Part shown: positions 44,596-53,502 of the stretch, piece by piece | Layout of the letters: every line of letters starts with the position of its first letter | Numbering within the stretch: position 1 is the first letter of the stretch | Assembly: GCA_041391665.1 (NCBI GenBank) | Contig: JAWKNO010000003.1 | Location: 310,001 to 374,000, forward strand | DNA from: Bacteroidia bacterium | GTDB lineage: Bacteria > Bacteroidota > Bacteroidia > J057 | Length of the DNA stretch: 64,000 nt | Reading direction: 5' to 3' | Program-made: the position numbers and the translations under genes | Notes under the pieces: generated by a model | Told to the model about the DNA's origin: nothing | Database searches by the model: none | Seen by the model: the letters and a program-made list of their open reading frames with translations, nothing else

Positions 44596-46257
44596 ATGAA
44601 ACGATTTATCCTGAAAATATCTCTAATCGCCATCCTTTTTTCTCTGATTTCCTCTCCCCTTTTGCGGGCACAGGGACTGGTAGGAGAACTGAAACTAAAA
44701 GACTTTCCCACAGACAATCCCTGGTATTATCCTTATGATTTTTCTGCCTATGCACCCGAACAGATCCAGCTCCTGCACACACCTTCTATTAAAGTTACGG
44801 AAGCGTCTTTTGTGCAACTCTGGCAATCGGAAAAAGGCCCTACCCGCGAACGACATCTGACCCGTTACAATGTGTTTCTCGACCAGGAATGGGACGCTAC
44901 GTTTAAGCTGGATATGGAAGAAGAAATTATTCATTTTTACAGCGAAGACAGCATTGTGGTTGTCCTTTCCACCAAATACAGTTTCCTCACAGGCATCCAC
45001 CAGGTGTTGGCAAGGGTGTTTAGTCTCGAAGATGGAAGCGCCTCTTTTACCCGTTTGCTCTGGGAGACCAAAACCAAATCTGACGAATCTATCTGGCTTG
45101 ATTTTTCGCCAGACAGTGCTTCCTATATTTTATTTCTCTTCCGAAACGATCACCCAAACCGCAGGGTGCGCACTTCTTATGACCCCTGGCTTATGACTGA
45201 GCGGGTAGGTTTTCGCGTCAGCAATGCTGAATATGTAGAATTCAGGACGTATGACCGTAGCATGAATCAAACTGATTCGGGCAGAATCACCCTATATGAC
45301 CGCCATCTTTCGGTCATGGATTGCCAGGTAGATAATAATGGAAATGTTTATGTATCTGCCTTTCAAAAGCCGGAAACCCTTCATGTGTTTCAGCGAAACA
45401 AAGAGACCAACATGCAACGCGAACTCCATTACGACAAATTTCCCGGACGTACCCAAATGCGTGAATATTACTATACCCGTTTCCCTCCCACCACAGGATC
45501 TGAAGACAGATTGTATATCGCCATCGCAGACAGAGTAGAAAAGGGAAAACAACGCGGGATCAAATCGTTTCAGGTGATCAATTTTGACTTTGCGTCGGGA
45601 ACGGTAGATCTGTCCCGGAAAATGGATATCACTTCTACCCTTCTCGTGAATGCCGAAAAACAAAGAAAAAGTTTTGGCATGCGCCCGCTCAAAAGGTTTG
45701 ACCTTTTTATGATTATGGATATTGTCGAAATGGCTGACAAAAGCGTCTGGCTGGTTACCCAACATTATCAGAACAACCAAGGAAGAACTTATGGGGTTGA
45801 ACATCCGGCTTACCGCCAGAGTGAACAGGAAATCGGCGAGATCATTATGTACGGCTTCGATCCTGAAGGGCAGGTGCGTCAGGTAATTATCGTACCGACT
45901 TCCCAGCATACAGCAAAAATAGCTGACCGTCTCGGGCAGTTTTTCGACCTTAGCGTTGACAGGCAAAAAGGAATCATGCGGTTTGTAACAAGAGAATCTT
46001 CTGAAGACAATCTTCGCGGTCCGGACAGGATTTTCTACCGGAAAGTAAACCTGGCGACGGGCGAAATTTCCCCAAGAATGATGTTATACTCAGGAAAACG
46101 CAGAGAACAGCTCCTGCTCAAAGCCTATACCGTCTGGCTCAACCCATCATTGGTCACCCTTGTGATGATAGACGGAGAGGAAGGAAATGCCTATGTAGTC
46201 TGCGTAAATGTGGATTCGGAAGAAGCGGGTGATAGTGGAAAGAAAAAGGAACGGTAG
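44596..46257 (+). CDS. Secreted protein of unknown function
   Basis: This 553-aa protein has a signal peptide (MKRFILKISLIAILFSLISS, cleavage near 26). The rest looks beta-rich with blade-like repeats (for example SVMDCQVDNNGNVYVSAFQK and KSVWLVTQHYQNNQGRTYG), which suggests a beta-propeller, though I recognise no named family. No cysteines or catalytic motifs stand out, and it has no sorting domain, so it is probably periplasmic or released. It stands alone, transcribed away from tatA. A weak promoter (CTTG, 20 bp, TATTATTG at 44565-44572) lies upstream. Confidence 0.65.
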   Translation: MKRFILKISLIAILFSLISSPLLRAQGLVGELKLKDFPTDNPWYYPYDFSAYAPEQIQLLHTPSIKVTEASFVQLWQSEKGPTRERHLTRYNVFLDQEWDATFKLDMEEEIIHFYSEDSIVVVLSTKYSFLTGIHQVLARVFSLEDGSASFTRLLWETKTKSDESIWLDFSPDSASYILFLFRNDHPNRRVRTSYDPWLMTERVGFRVSNAEYVEFRTYDRSMNQTDSGRITLYDRHLSVMDCQVDNNGNVYVSAFQKPETLHVFQRNKETNMQRELHYDKFPGRTQMREYYYTRFPPTTGSEDRLYIAIADRVEKGKQRGIKSFQVINFDFASGTVDLSRKMDITSTLLVNAEKQRKSFGMRPLKRFDLFMIMDIVEMADKSVWLVTQHYQNNQGRTYGVEHPAYRQSEQEIGEIIMYGFDPEGQVRQVIIVPTSQHTAKIADRLGQFFDLSVDRQKGIMRFVTRESSEDNLRGPDRIFYRKVNLATGEISPRMMLYSGKRREQLLLKAYTVWLNPSLVTLVMIDGEEGNAYVVCVNVDSEEAGDSGKKKER

Positions 46258-46863
46258 GATCGGCAAATACATTCTCACATATCCAGAGTGGAGTGATCGG
46301 GCAAAGCAGGTTTTAACATGGGCAAACTCAATGGCAGCCAGCTTTTCAGTATTTATCCATTTCCCCCATCGGTATTCGCAGCGAGCAAGGAAACATAGGC
46401 CGGGAACTTTAGCAGCAATCTAGATTCCCGTGAACGTAGGTTTTTGCAATCTATTTTCACAGTAGTTTTATTTTAGTCTGTGGCCGGATATTCTTATATG
46501 ATCGTTTTACATAGCTGATCAAAAGGAATAGCTAAAAATAAACACGTGCCAGCGCGAATTCAGGAAGAAAAACGTCAGTTACAATTCCTGGGGACCGTAA
46601 CGAAACGAGTAGCGCTGCGGAACCTGTGTCCTGCTCACCCAATTTTAATACCATATCCGAAGAGAGCTGTGGATACATATATCTCATGTGTATCTATCCA
46701 GGGAATCCTGTATTCCGAATCCCTTGATGGCTGGTCTAAGCAGCCGGTTTGCTGATCACTATTGCAAAAGCGAATAACACAATCAAAAAAAGAAAGTAAT
46801 ATATGCAACAATGATAGTATTACTATCGTATCTGAAAAAAATAAACAACAAACCAAGCTTCAT
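46258..46863. other. 606-bp intergenic region, no gene seen
   Basis: Short open frames exist but none has plausible composition or a protein-like sequence. A 7-bp dyad lies at 46813-46827, and an imperfect one, GATACATA ... TGTGTATC, at 46672-46694. The stretch may hold the promoter and regulator site of the PepSY-like gene. Confidence 0.5.
46813..46827. promoter_or_regulatory. Perfect dyad, possible operator
   Basis: GATAGTA-T-TACTATC, two 7-bp arms around one base, 36 bp before the PepSY-like start codon. The size suits a dimeric repressor or response regulator, but no regulator is encoded nearby. Confidence 0.35.
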
Positions 46864-47499
46864 ATGAAAAATCTATCGTTCAAATCAATTCTGGTCATTT
46901 TTTCATTTACACTGTTGTTCGCTTCCTGCAAGTGGGTGGATGATGTGGATATGTACCGTCGGGTAAAAGTAGAGGATTTGCCTTCAACCATAATTGAGTA
47001 TGTCGATTTGAATTATCCCAATGCAACGATCCAACGGGCATGGCGTGACAACGATGGATATGAAATCCGGTTGTCAAACGGTCGGGAAATCAACTTTGAC
47101 CTGGATGGTATCATGATTTATGAGGAAGATGATTATTACGATTCGGTATCCTTAAACAATTTGCCTCCTGCCATTAGCCAGTATTTATCAAGTAACTATC
47201 CAGGGACGCCGTTGATAGCTGTATTTATGGATGATGATGAATATAAAGTGCTGCTTGCCAGCGGCCATGAGGTGTATTTTAGTAAGAATGGAAGCTTCCT
47301 TCGTGTGGAGTCCAACCCGGGTTATACCCTCGTGCCTGCAAACCAGTTACCCGCACCAGTAACGGCCTACCTCTCGGCCCAATACCCAGGTCTATCTGTG
47401 GTCGCTGTGTGGATGGACGATGATGGCTATGAAGTATTCCTCAGCAACGGCATAGAGCTCAACTTTTCGCTGGACGGAACCTTTTTGTATGCGGGTTAG
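46864..47499 (+). CDS. PepSY-like (DUF2874) lipoprotein with three repeats
   Basis: The start at ATG 46864 gives 211 aa and a lipobox (LLFASC, Cys20). Three PepSY-like repeats follow; each has a helix ending in YPN/YPG and a two-strand end (ATIQRAWRDNDGYEIRLSNG, TPLIAVFMDDDEYKVLLASG, LSVVAVWMDDDGYEVFLSNG). Such repeats (PF11396 type) occur in Bacteroidota periplasmic proteins and may inhibit proteases or bind peptides; function is not established. The protein is strongly acidic. It lies next to a decayed insertion element. Confidence 0.82.
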   Translation: MKNLSFKSILVIFSFTLLFASCKWVDDVDMYRRVKVEDLPSTIIEYVDLNYPNATIQRAWRDNDGYEIRLSNGREINFDLDGIMIYEEDDYYDSVSLNNLPPAISQYLSSNYPGTPLIAVFMDDDEYKVLLASGHEVYFSKNGSFLRVESNPGYTLVPANQLPAPVTAYLSAQYPGLSVVAVWMDDDGYEVFLSNGIELNFSLDGTFLYAG

Positions 47500-47581
47500 T
47501 TCCCGAACCCTGCTCTGGATAAGTTTGTTTGGTTTTTTGATAGGGGTCTCGTCCTAAAATAGGTGACACAATAAATCATAA

Positions 47582-47971
47582 GATTCGTCAACAAAATCGA
47601 GAAAAAACCAGTATTATTCGGAGACGTTTAAGTCCGAAGTGCTCAAAAAGATCATAAGTGGGAAGCTGTCGGTGTTGGAAGCCTCTCGGCAGTATGAAAT
47701 CGGAGACAGCATGACGGACTATCGCTGTCTAACGAAGTGCGGGATAAAAACAACATAGATGAAAACTACTGGAAAAAAAGAGAAACCGGAAGAAGTAAGT
47801 GCCCAGGAGCTTAGCGCCAGAGAGCTCAGCGCGGAAGTCGCTGCATTAAAACGGTTATTGGAATTGGAACAGTTGCGCAGTGAGTCGTATCTTCAGATGA
47901 TCAAGCTGGCGGAAGAGCAATTTCAAATTCCGATCGAAAAAAAGTCTGGCGCCAAACGGTCGAAATCATGA
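47582..47971 (+). pseudogene. IS3-type OrfA remnant with in-frame stop
   Basis: The frame reads TFKSEVLKKIISGKLSVLEA (helix-turn-helix part of OrfA), then an amber codon TAG at 47756-47758. It continues in the same frame as a 70-aa segment starting at ATG 47759, with the leucine-zipper helix LKRLLELEQLRSESYLQMIK and KKSGAKRSKS, which is the usual end of OrfA. A single nonsense change thus splits one gene. Confidence 0.75.
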
Positions 47972-48123
47972 AAGGACATACTCCTGGCTTTACTACGGAA
48001 CGGTTTTGTTGTGAAATCTGAGTGATTGATGAGAAATCACTTCTGATTGTGGGGTATAATGTGGCGACCGCTATGACAGCGCAGGAAACCCGGAAGGCGG
48101 CAACTTTTTTTAGGACGAGACCC

Positions 48124-48222
48124 AATTCTATTCGCCCCCATAGCTTCATCGGGTACAAACCCCCCAATGAAGTCGAAAAAAATTTAAAGCAGAATTTCTA
48201 CTTTAGACCTGTTGCAGCTTAG
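48124..48222 (+). pseudogene. IS3-type OrfB, last 32 codons
   Basis: NSIRPHSFIGYKPPNEVEKN and a short basic/aromatic tail end at the stop at 48222. This matches the end of the integrase core domain (YN..RPH..LGY..P). Everything upstream of it, up to the inverted repeat, is lost. Confidence 0.7.
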
Positions 48223-48247
48223 GGGAAGGGGACACTAGCATGAACAT

Positions 48248-49477
48248 TTACACATTGTTCTTCCCTGGCTTCTTGTCTTTTTTAATTTTTGCTCGAACCG
48301 ATTCTGTGTAAAATTCAAAATATTCTTTGACGGTATCGGCACCTTTAAAGATTTCAATTTCACATGTTTTGGATTCAAGGTCTAAACCATAAACTCTATA
48401 CAAGTAATAATATTCTCCTAATTCATCCATTTGTCGTAATTCATTGCTTGTGAAAAATATATCACTAAGCAAATTATTAGTTGTTGCCTTCACTTCAATG
48501 AAAATTTGATTCTCTTCTTCATCAAATGAAATAATATCATATCCTAACCCATCACCTTTGGTCTTGGAAACATGTTCTAATTTCAGTAAATATTCATACA
48601 TTTCTAATTCTATTAATTTATTCTTTTCATTTAGCAAGACCAATTCTTCCCCTACTAACCCAATATTATTTTTATGTCTATTTAGTTCCTCCCAGTTTAT
48701 TTTTTGTGGTTGAATCCTAATCCTTCTTTCTTTCATTTGCAAATTCTTTCTCTTAGTTATCTTTTGGGCATTTTTTATAATTTGCTTTCTTGCTCTATGA
48801 ATTGGAGTAAGAATTTTATTAGGTTTCTTTCTAAGAGAGTTTTTGCTGGATTTAATTTGATTAAGTATTTGATTTTCTTTTTCCAAGTCAAATTTATTAT
48901 CATTAGTTTCTTCTACATAAAACCCCTTAATTATTGATTTACTTTTTTCTAAAAAAAGAAACAAGTCAGGAACGTATCCTATCTTCCCATAGACTTCTTT
49001 TAGAAATGAATAGTTCTCGATAAATGTTGCTTTTGAAGACTCTCTAAATAATGGATCTTTAGTTCTTTGCAATAATTCGCTACTTTCATTTTTAATATAG
49101 CTTTCGATTTGCCTTTTCAAGGCTATTTCGAGCGGCTTACATGTCGATTCTAACTCCTTGAATCTTTTAAAAGTTGTAGTTCTATTTCTGAGAAACTTGT
49201 AAACTTTTTGATAAGTTGATGAGATTATTGCTATGAAAATTCCGTAAAACAAAATTGGGAAAGGAGCAAAGGAATGAACAATTATTAAATATAAAAAAAA
49301 GTCTCCAAAATCATCTATAGGAAAAAATTTAACCATTAAAGTTACCAGAAAAATAACATACCCCAAAACCCCTAAAACACATCCTATATTTTCATCGTAA
49401 TTCCACAACTTATTTTCTAACCTTTTATATTCTAAAAAGTTTTCTGATTTGATAATATCACATAGTTCATTTTTCAT
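48248..49477 (-). CDS. Membrane protein with C-terminal DUF3883 (PD-(D/E)xK-like) domain
   Basis: This 409-aa protein has two N-terminal membrane helices (about 31-52 and 60-86), a long charged helical middle (90-260) and a C-terminal DUF3883 domain (about 270-385). The nuclease-like triad is visible: Glu277/278 (GLVGEELV), Asp314 (GLGYDIISF) and Glu328-Val-Lys330 (FIEVKATT). DUF3883 is a common part of phage-defence and restriction-like proteins. The gene is markedly AT-rich, unlike the core genes here. It is the last gene of a minus-strand trio and its end nearly touches the IS remnant. Confidence 0.75.
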   Translation of the reverse strand: MKNELCDIIKSENFLEYKRLENKLWNYDENIGCVLGVLGYVIFLVTLMVKFFPIDDFGDFFLYLIIVHSFAPFPILFYGIFIAIISSTYQKVYKFLRNRTTTFKRFKELESTCKPLEIALKRQIESYIKNESSELLQRTKDPLFRESSKATFIENYSFLKEVYGKIGYVPDLFLFLEKSKSIIKGFYVEETNDNKFDLEKENQILNQIKSSKNSLRKKPNKILTPIHRARKQIIKNAQKITKRKNLQMKERRIRIQPQKINWEELNRHKNNIGLVGEELVLLNEKNKLIELEMYEYLLKLEHVSKTKGDGLGYDIISFDEEENQIFIEVKATTNNLLSDIFFTSNELRQMDELGEYYYLYRVYGLDLESKTCEIEIFKGADTVKEYFEFYTESVRAKIKKDKKPGKNNV

Positions 49478-49575
49478 TTCTTTACTTAAGAATAACGGTT
49501 TGTCTATGGTGCGTATCCCGCAGGGTAATTTATAGACCTTATTAGGCCTTCGTGTTTTTTGTTATTCTGATGTGA

Positions 49576-51900
49576 TCATATTACTTGAATTAGGTTCAAT
49601 GTGCGTTGACAATAGTTACGTAATTCAGCATCAGATACAGGTTCTGATTCGTTGTTTGCATTAAACCTGTGATGGTACTTCTTTGAATAATTATTTATGT
49701 CTGTTAAATCAGACACATAGCTTTTTAGACGGAAGAATGGGTCTGTTATTCCTGCATTTCTTACTTTATCAATAAAGTTTCCAAGCCAATCATTAGAAGC
49801 CACAAGGTCAAAAAATTTTAGATGAAAGTAGCTTTCTAATGCAGGACGTAAACATCTTGCAATACTTCGTCTGTCTTGGTCTGTTATGCAACCGTTGGTA
49901 ATATATTCCTTGATTCGAAGACTATCCTTTAATATACTTGAAAGCGATTCTGTATCAATATCGTATTCAATTATACAACTTGAATTACCAATGAAAGCAA
50001 TACTGCTACATTGAGTAGTGCAAGAAACTTGATTAGCACTTTTCCAAAATTCAGACGCAAAAACTAGATTATGTGAAAAGACAAATAGCTGCTTACCTTG
50101 CTGTCCAAATTCTACTAACTTATTTATTGTTGCGGATTTACGGTTTAAGTCGAAACTCGATACTGGATCATCAAATACTATTATTTTATCTTGGATGTTA
50201 CCATCTGATTCTAGTTTTGTCAAGAAAAAGGATAATGCTAAAGCATTCTTATCTCCCTCACTTAAGGAATATCTAAATGAAGGATGTGTAGGGCTGTCCT
50301 CATGTTTAATTTCATTGCCATTAATATGAAGGGCATATTTCACCATTGGTTCTCGGCTATTTCCTACATAACCACTATCGAAATCTCTTATTTCAAGATA
50401 TGGAGCGAAGATTTGTAAATATCGATTTATTGTAGTGGCGTAGTTTGCAAATACCGTTGTAGAATAGGTGTCTAGTTGACTTTGTTTCGCGGTTTTTTGA
50501 GTATTTAAAGTATCAATTGTAGTTAATTGTGTAGCAAAGGCCGTACATAATGTTGCAACTGTTGAATCGCCTCTTTTCTTAATTGCTTTCAACTTTTTTA
50601 AATCTGATTCTAGTTGAACAATATTGGGTGCGGTACCTGCTTTTAATGCAGTAATTCGAGAATTGTATGTAGTGATGTCAGAATTAAAATCAGATATTTT
50701 GCTATTTATTGCGGTTATTAAAATCTCAAATGTTGTCAACTCATTAATTGGACGTGATTGAATTGGATTTTTTGATTTTGAATTTATCAATGTTTTGATT
50801 TTTTCAAATTCAGCTTTTACGTCTTGAGCATCTTGAGATAATGATGTTAGTATGGGTGGGTTGTCAAGATGAACTTTCCAAAACTCAATCAAATTTTGAT
50901 TGAGTGAGATTTTATTTTCAATAGCCAAAAAAAGAGCTTCTATATTATAATTGGATGAGGAGGTAACGAGTAATGAAATCTCTTGAAGAATGTCATTGTA
51001 TTCTTTATTGAAATATTGATTGTATGCTTCAATAATTTTGGTGGTTTCATCAAAAGGTCTGGTGCAAAAAGGACATGTTTCATCTTTAATTGCTTCATAA
51101 CCTTGTTTTAGCCACTTTTCTTCGTCCCCATCTATATCAAGATGTTCCTTGTGTTTATTAAATTCTTCTAAGAATCCTGTAGAGATATTGTCTATTGCCT
51201 TTTCAATTGTCGAAACTGCTGCATCAATAGCAAATGGCAAGGCAATCAAGGGAACACTTGATAAGGCACTTTTGGATTGGATTTCCTGAAAACTTTTTGC
51301 AGTAGTTATTTCTGCCTGTTTGACAGAAATTTTACCATCTATACCTAGGTCTGTTGGCAGATTACAATAGTCAGCTGCTGTAAATGCTCTTTCAATTGCT
51401 AACTCAATCTGAGATGTTGTCGTTTGAAGAGATCTTTGCTCAACTTGAATCTTATCCTTAATATTTTGAATGTCACTTTTAAGTTGTACACCTTGATTTC
51501 CAAAAATTATTTCGAAAAGGTTCTTCTTGTGAGAATTTTGAACTTCTAAACCCGTATATACATTATCTGTAATGAAATGAATGTCAAATATTTCAATATT
51601 TGGATAGTTATTATCCCACACACTATTGCTGAAAGTTAATCTAGGATTGGGAGAAAGGTCGGTTAGTACTTCCACAATTTGAGGAACTGTTCTGTCAAAA
51701 GACCTTTTTTTTGTTAGAACTCCATTAACTCCTCGGAGAGAATTTAAAATAACTGAAAGAGTAGTCTTTCCGCTACCATTTTCACCATAGATCAAATTTA
51801 TTTTTTCGAAGTCAGTTGTTCTATGTGGTGAAGGAACAGTGGCTGGCGAATAATTAAGAAATCTACCTGTGCCATTTATTTTTATAAACTTCTTAATCAT
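49576..51900 (-). CDS. AAA_13/RloC-like ATPase with zinc-hook motif
   Basis: The start at ATG 51900 gives 774 aa; the frame runs upstream without homology. Walker A is YGENGSGKTT (Lys45). Two coiled-coil arms are joined by a hook CPFC (Cys276-Cys279), and the ABC-type signature LSEGDKNALALSFFLT and Walker B IIVFDDPVSSFD lie near residues 540-580. The C-terminal part has LRPALESYFHLKF (Arg685, Glu689) and KKYHHRF (His743-744). This recalls the R-x3-E...H triad of the PrrC/RloC anticodon nucleases. Such proteins answer phage attack; nuclease activity here is inference. AT-rich. Confidence 0.82.
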   Translation of the reverse strand: MIKKFIKINGTGRFLNYSPATVPSPHRTTDFEKINLIYGENGSGKTTLSVILNSLRGVNGVLTKKRSFDRTVPQIVEVLTDLSPNPRLTFSNSVWDNNYPNIEIFDIHFITDNVYTGLEVQNSHKKNLFEIIFGNQGVQLKSDIQNIKDKIQVEQRSLQTTTSQIELAIERAFTAADYCNLPTDLGIDGKISVKQAEITTAKSFQEIQSKSALSSVPLIALPFAIDAAVSTIEKAIDNISTGFLEEFNKHKEHLDIDGDEEKWLKQGYEAIKDETCPFCTRPFDETTKIIEAYNQYFNKEYNDILQEISLLVTSSSNYNIEALFLAIENKISLNQNLIEFWKVHLDNPPILTSLSQDAQDVKAEFEKIKTLINSKSKNPIQSRPINELTTFEILITAINSKISDFNSDITTYNSRITALKAGTAPNIVQLESDLKKLKAIKKRGDSTVATLCTAFATQLTTIDTLNTQKTAKQSQLDTYSTTVFANYATTINRYLQIFAPYLEIRDFDSGYVGNSREPMVKYALHINGNEIKHEDSPTHPSFRYSLSEGDKNALALSFFLTKLESDGNIQDKIIVFDDPVSSFDLNRKSATINKLVEFGQQGKQLFVFSHNLVFASEFWKSANQVSCTTQCSSIAFIGNSSCIIEYDIDTESLSSILKDSLRIKEYITNGCITDQDRRSIARCLRPALESYFHLKFFDLVASNDWLGNFIDKVRNAGITDPFFRLKSYVSDLTDINNYSKKYHHRFNANNESEPVSDAELRNYCQRTLNLIQVI

Positions 51901-51953
51901 TGGAGAGTGTTCAAATTTAGTTTTGTCAGCATGAGGCACAACATCTATATATG

Positions 51954-51965
51954 CGCAATATTGCG
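51954..51965. promoter_or_regulatory. 12-bp perfect palindrome upstream of the AAA_13 gene
   Basis: CGCAATATTGCG lies 53 bp upstream of the ATPase start. Perfect 12-bp palindromes in an otherwise AT-rich leader are candidate binding sites for a dimeric repressor. No regulator gene was recognised in the cluster. Confidence 0.3.
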
Positions 51966-52063
51966 AGTATCCCCTAAATATCTTCAAGATCCATACTCCG
52001 CACCTCCGTATCCTTCCGCATGTACAGATCATCATTCATTCCGTAAGATGGTCTATACCTTCA

Positions 52064-52128
52064 CCCATAAATTTGCAGCTATTTCTTCAACCTCCCAAAT
52101 ATTTTGGGGGAAAATATCATATATCTGT
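52064..52128. repeat. Direct repeat flanking the multi-TM gene, copy 1
   Basis: From CCCATAAATTTGCAGC to CATATATCTGT. It differs from copy 2 (53244-53309) at only about three bases plus one indel. Both copies are in the same orientation, about 1.2 kb apart, with the gene at 52272-53078 between them. Contains an inner AAATATTTTGGGGG motif. Confidence 0.9.
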
Positions 52129-52271
52129 TGTGGGCTTTCTCTGTTTCAAGGAATAGTTGTTTGCGGACAACTCCTGCATATCTATTAATCTCACAAACTC
52201 AGTCAGGGGAAAAGCAATCAATGATGATCTGAGTCATTGCAGGATATCCAACATGGGAATTTTTCCCGAGT

Positions 52272-53078
52272 TTACCTTGCTTTTTCTGAGTTATCAGATA
52301 AATCAGTCGAATCTTTTATTTGATTCAAGGATTCATCTTTATAAGATTTTGCATTATTAAAAAGCGTTTCATAATCTGATGCACTTAATCCAAAGAATTC
52401 TCGTCTCTTGAAACTATTTTCTCGTTCTGAAAGAATTGTTACAATTACCTTCCTTTGATATCGCCAAAAGGCCCCTCCACCAACTAGCAAAACAATAACT
52501 CCTGCTAAACCTTTAAAATTAAATGAAAAGTTTGTGAAGCTCAAAGACCACATTGTAATTAAACAACCTACTATCCCAACCAAAATAGAATTAATTGTAA
52601 GCAAAATCGGTTCTCCCCCTCTCCAAAGGAGGAGTTGGATTTTCCAACCCCGATCACTTTTGCTACGACTCCCCATAAGAAAAGATGGCTTATTGTCTGC
52701 AGGCTCAAATGCCAAATATAATAGTGAATCAGGGTTTTTTTCATAAAACCACCTCCTTGCTCGCCCCGAAATTCTATACAGAGAGATAATTGCCATAGAA
52801 TATTGGACAGAATGCATTAAGGTTTGCCAACCTAGAATTCCTAAAAATATAGCTAAACCAATTCCTATAAAAAAAATGTTTGATTGTACAAAAGGGATAT
52901 CAACTATACTACCAAAGCCTGCTACAACTGCTCCAACCAAGAATAGGTAAAAGTTGATTCGATTTGCTTTTACTTCTTCAAATTTCAGAGAACGATCCAG
53001 CACAGACTGGTATTCAGTAATAAGAAAATCATCAACTGATTTATCTTTACTTTGGTAAGGCATATCTGGTGAATTCAT
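52272..53078 (-). CDS. Multi-pass membrane protein of unknown function
   Basis: This 268-aa protein has no signal peptide. About four hydrophobic helices are visible: residues 43-63 (INFYLFLVGAVVAGFGSI), 68-88 (NIFFIGIGLAIFLGILGW), about 158-180 and 188-206 (GLAGVIVLLVGGGAF). The N- and C-terminal parts are charged and probably cytosolic. I recognise no family with certainty; the layout is like small membrane effectors in defence systems, which is an inference from the neighbouring nuclease-like and ATPase genes. It is AT-rich and bracketed by 65-bp direct repeats. Confidence 0.6.
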   Translation of the reverse strand: MNSPDMPYQSKDKSVDDFLITEYQSVLDRSLKFEEVKANRINFYLFLVGAVVAGFGSIVDIPFVQSNIFFIGIGLAIFLGILGWQTLMHSVQYSMAIISLYRISGRARRWFYEKNPDSLLYLAFEPADNKPSFLMGSRSKSDRGWKIQLLLWRGGEPILLTINSILVGIVGCLITMWSLSFTNFSFNFKGLAGVIVLLVGGGAFWRYQRKVIVTILSERENSFKRREFFGLSASDYETLFNNAKSYKDESLNQIKDSTDLSDNSEKAR

Positions 53079-53502
53079 CTATTTGTGTTTAACCCTGATT
53101 TGAAGATTTTGTTCAATTTACCCAACTATTCAATTTTAGTCGCCAATGTCAGCACTAAACCTCACACCAAAACAAAAACTTCCAGTTACCGCTTATCGTC
53201 CGAAGTGGCATTTTCCTATTTCTCCGGATAGCCCCATCCTTCCCCCATAAATTTGCAGCTATTTCTTCAACATCCCAAAATATTTTGGTGGAAAGTATCA
53301 TATATCTGTCCTTTTTTTCTTGCTGACTTGAGTCTGTAATTATCTTCTGTCAATAAACAGATTATCCGGCCACGCATCTATGGATTCACCCACGCAAAAC
53401 ACGCCAGTCCCCTACACAGAAATACCAAATGAAAAATGTAGAATAAAGAATGACAAAGTAAGGCGACCTCCGGCTTTATGATTCCCGCCAGTTCCTCTCC
53501 CC
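53079..53502. other. 424-bp intergenic region with direct repeat copy 2
   Basis: No credible gene. It contains copy 2 of the direct repeat (53244-53309) and marks the change from AT-rich accessory DNA to the more GC-rich GH95 gene. No promoter or terminator was clearly recognised. Confidence 0.6.
53244..53309. repeat. Direct repeat flanking the multi-TM gene, copy 2
   Basis: Second copy of the 65-bp repeat at 52064-52128, one base longer (an extra A before TATTTTGG), with the same orientation. Together the copies delimit a 1.25-kb unit that holds one complete gene. Confidence 0.9.

Larger units (their letters stand above)
47544..48222 (+). mobile_element. Decayed IS3-family-like insertion sequence
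   Basis: Perfect 16-bp inverted repeats GGGTCTCGTCCTAAAA (47544-47559) and TTTTAGGACGAGACCC (48108-48123) bracket a segment with an OrfA-like frame. Immediately after the right repeat (48124) comes the tail of an IS3-type OrfB (RPHSFIGYKPPNEVEKN). Most of OrfB, including the DDE catalytic core, is missing. This can be one element that lost its centre or one element inserted in another. It is not mobile by itself. Confidence 0.75.
51901..52271. other. 371-bp intergenic region with palindrome and direct repeat copy
   Basis: No gene is present. It contains the perfect palindrome CGCAATATTGCG (51954-51965), copy 1 of a 65-bp direct repeat (52064-52128) and a small hairpin AGTTGT-TTGCGG-ACAACT (52155-52172). 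It separates the multi-TM gene from the ATPase gene. Confidence 0.7.

Noticed and set aside
46546..46755. 69-codon open frame in the 46.3-46.9 kb gap
   Set aside because: Begins at a non-ATG codon and has random composition; the region reads as intergenic.
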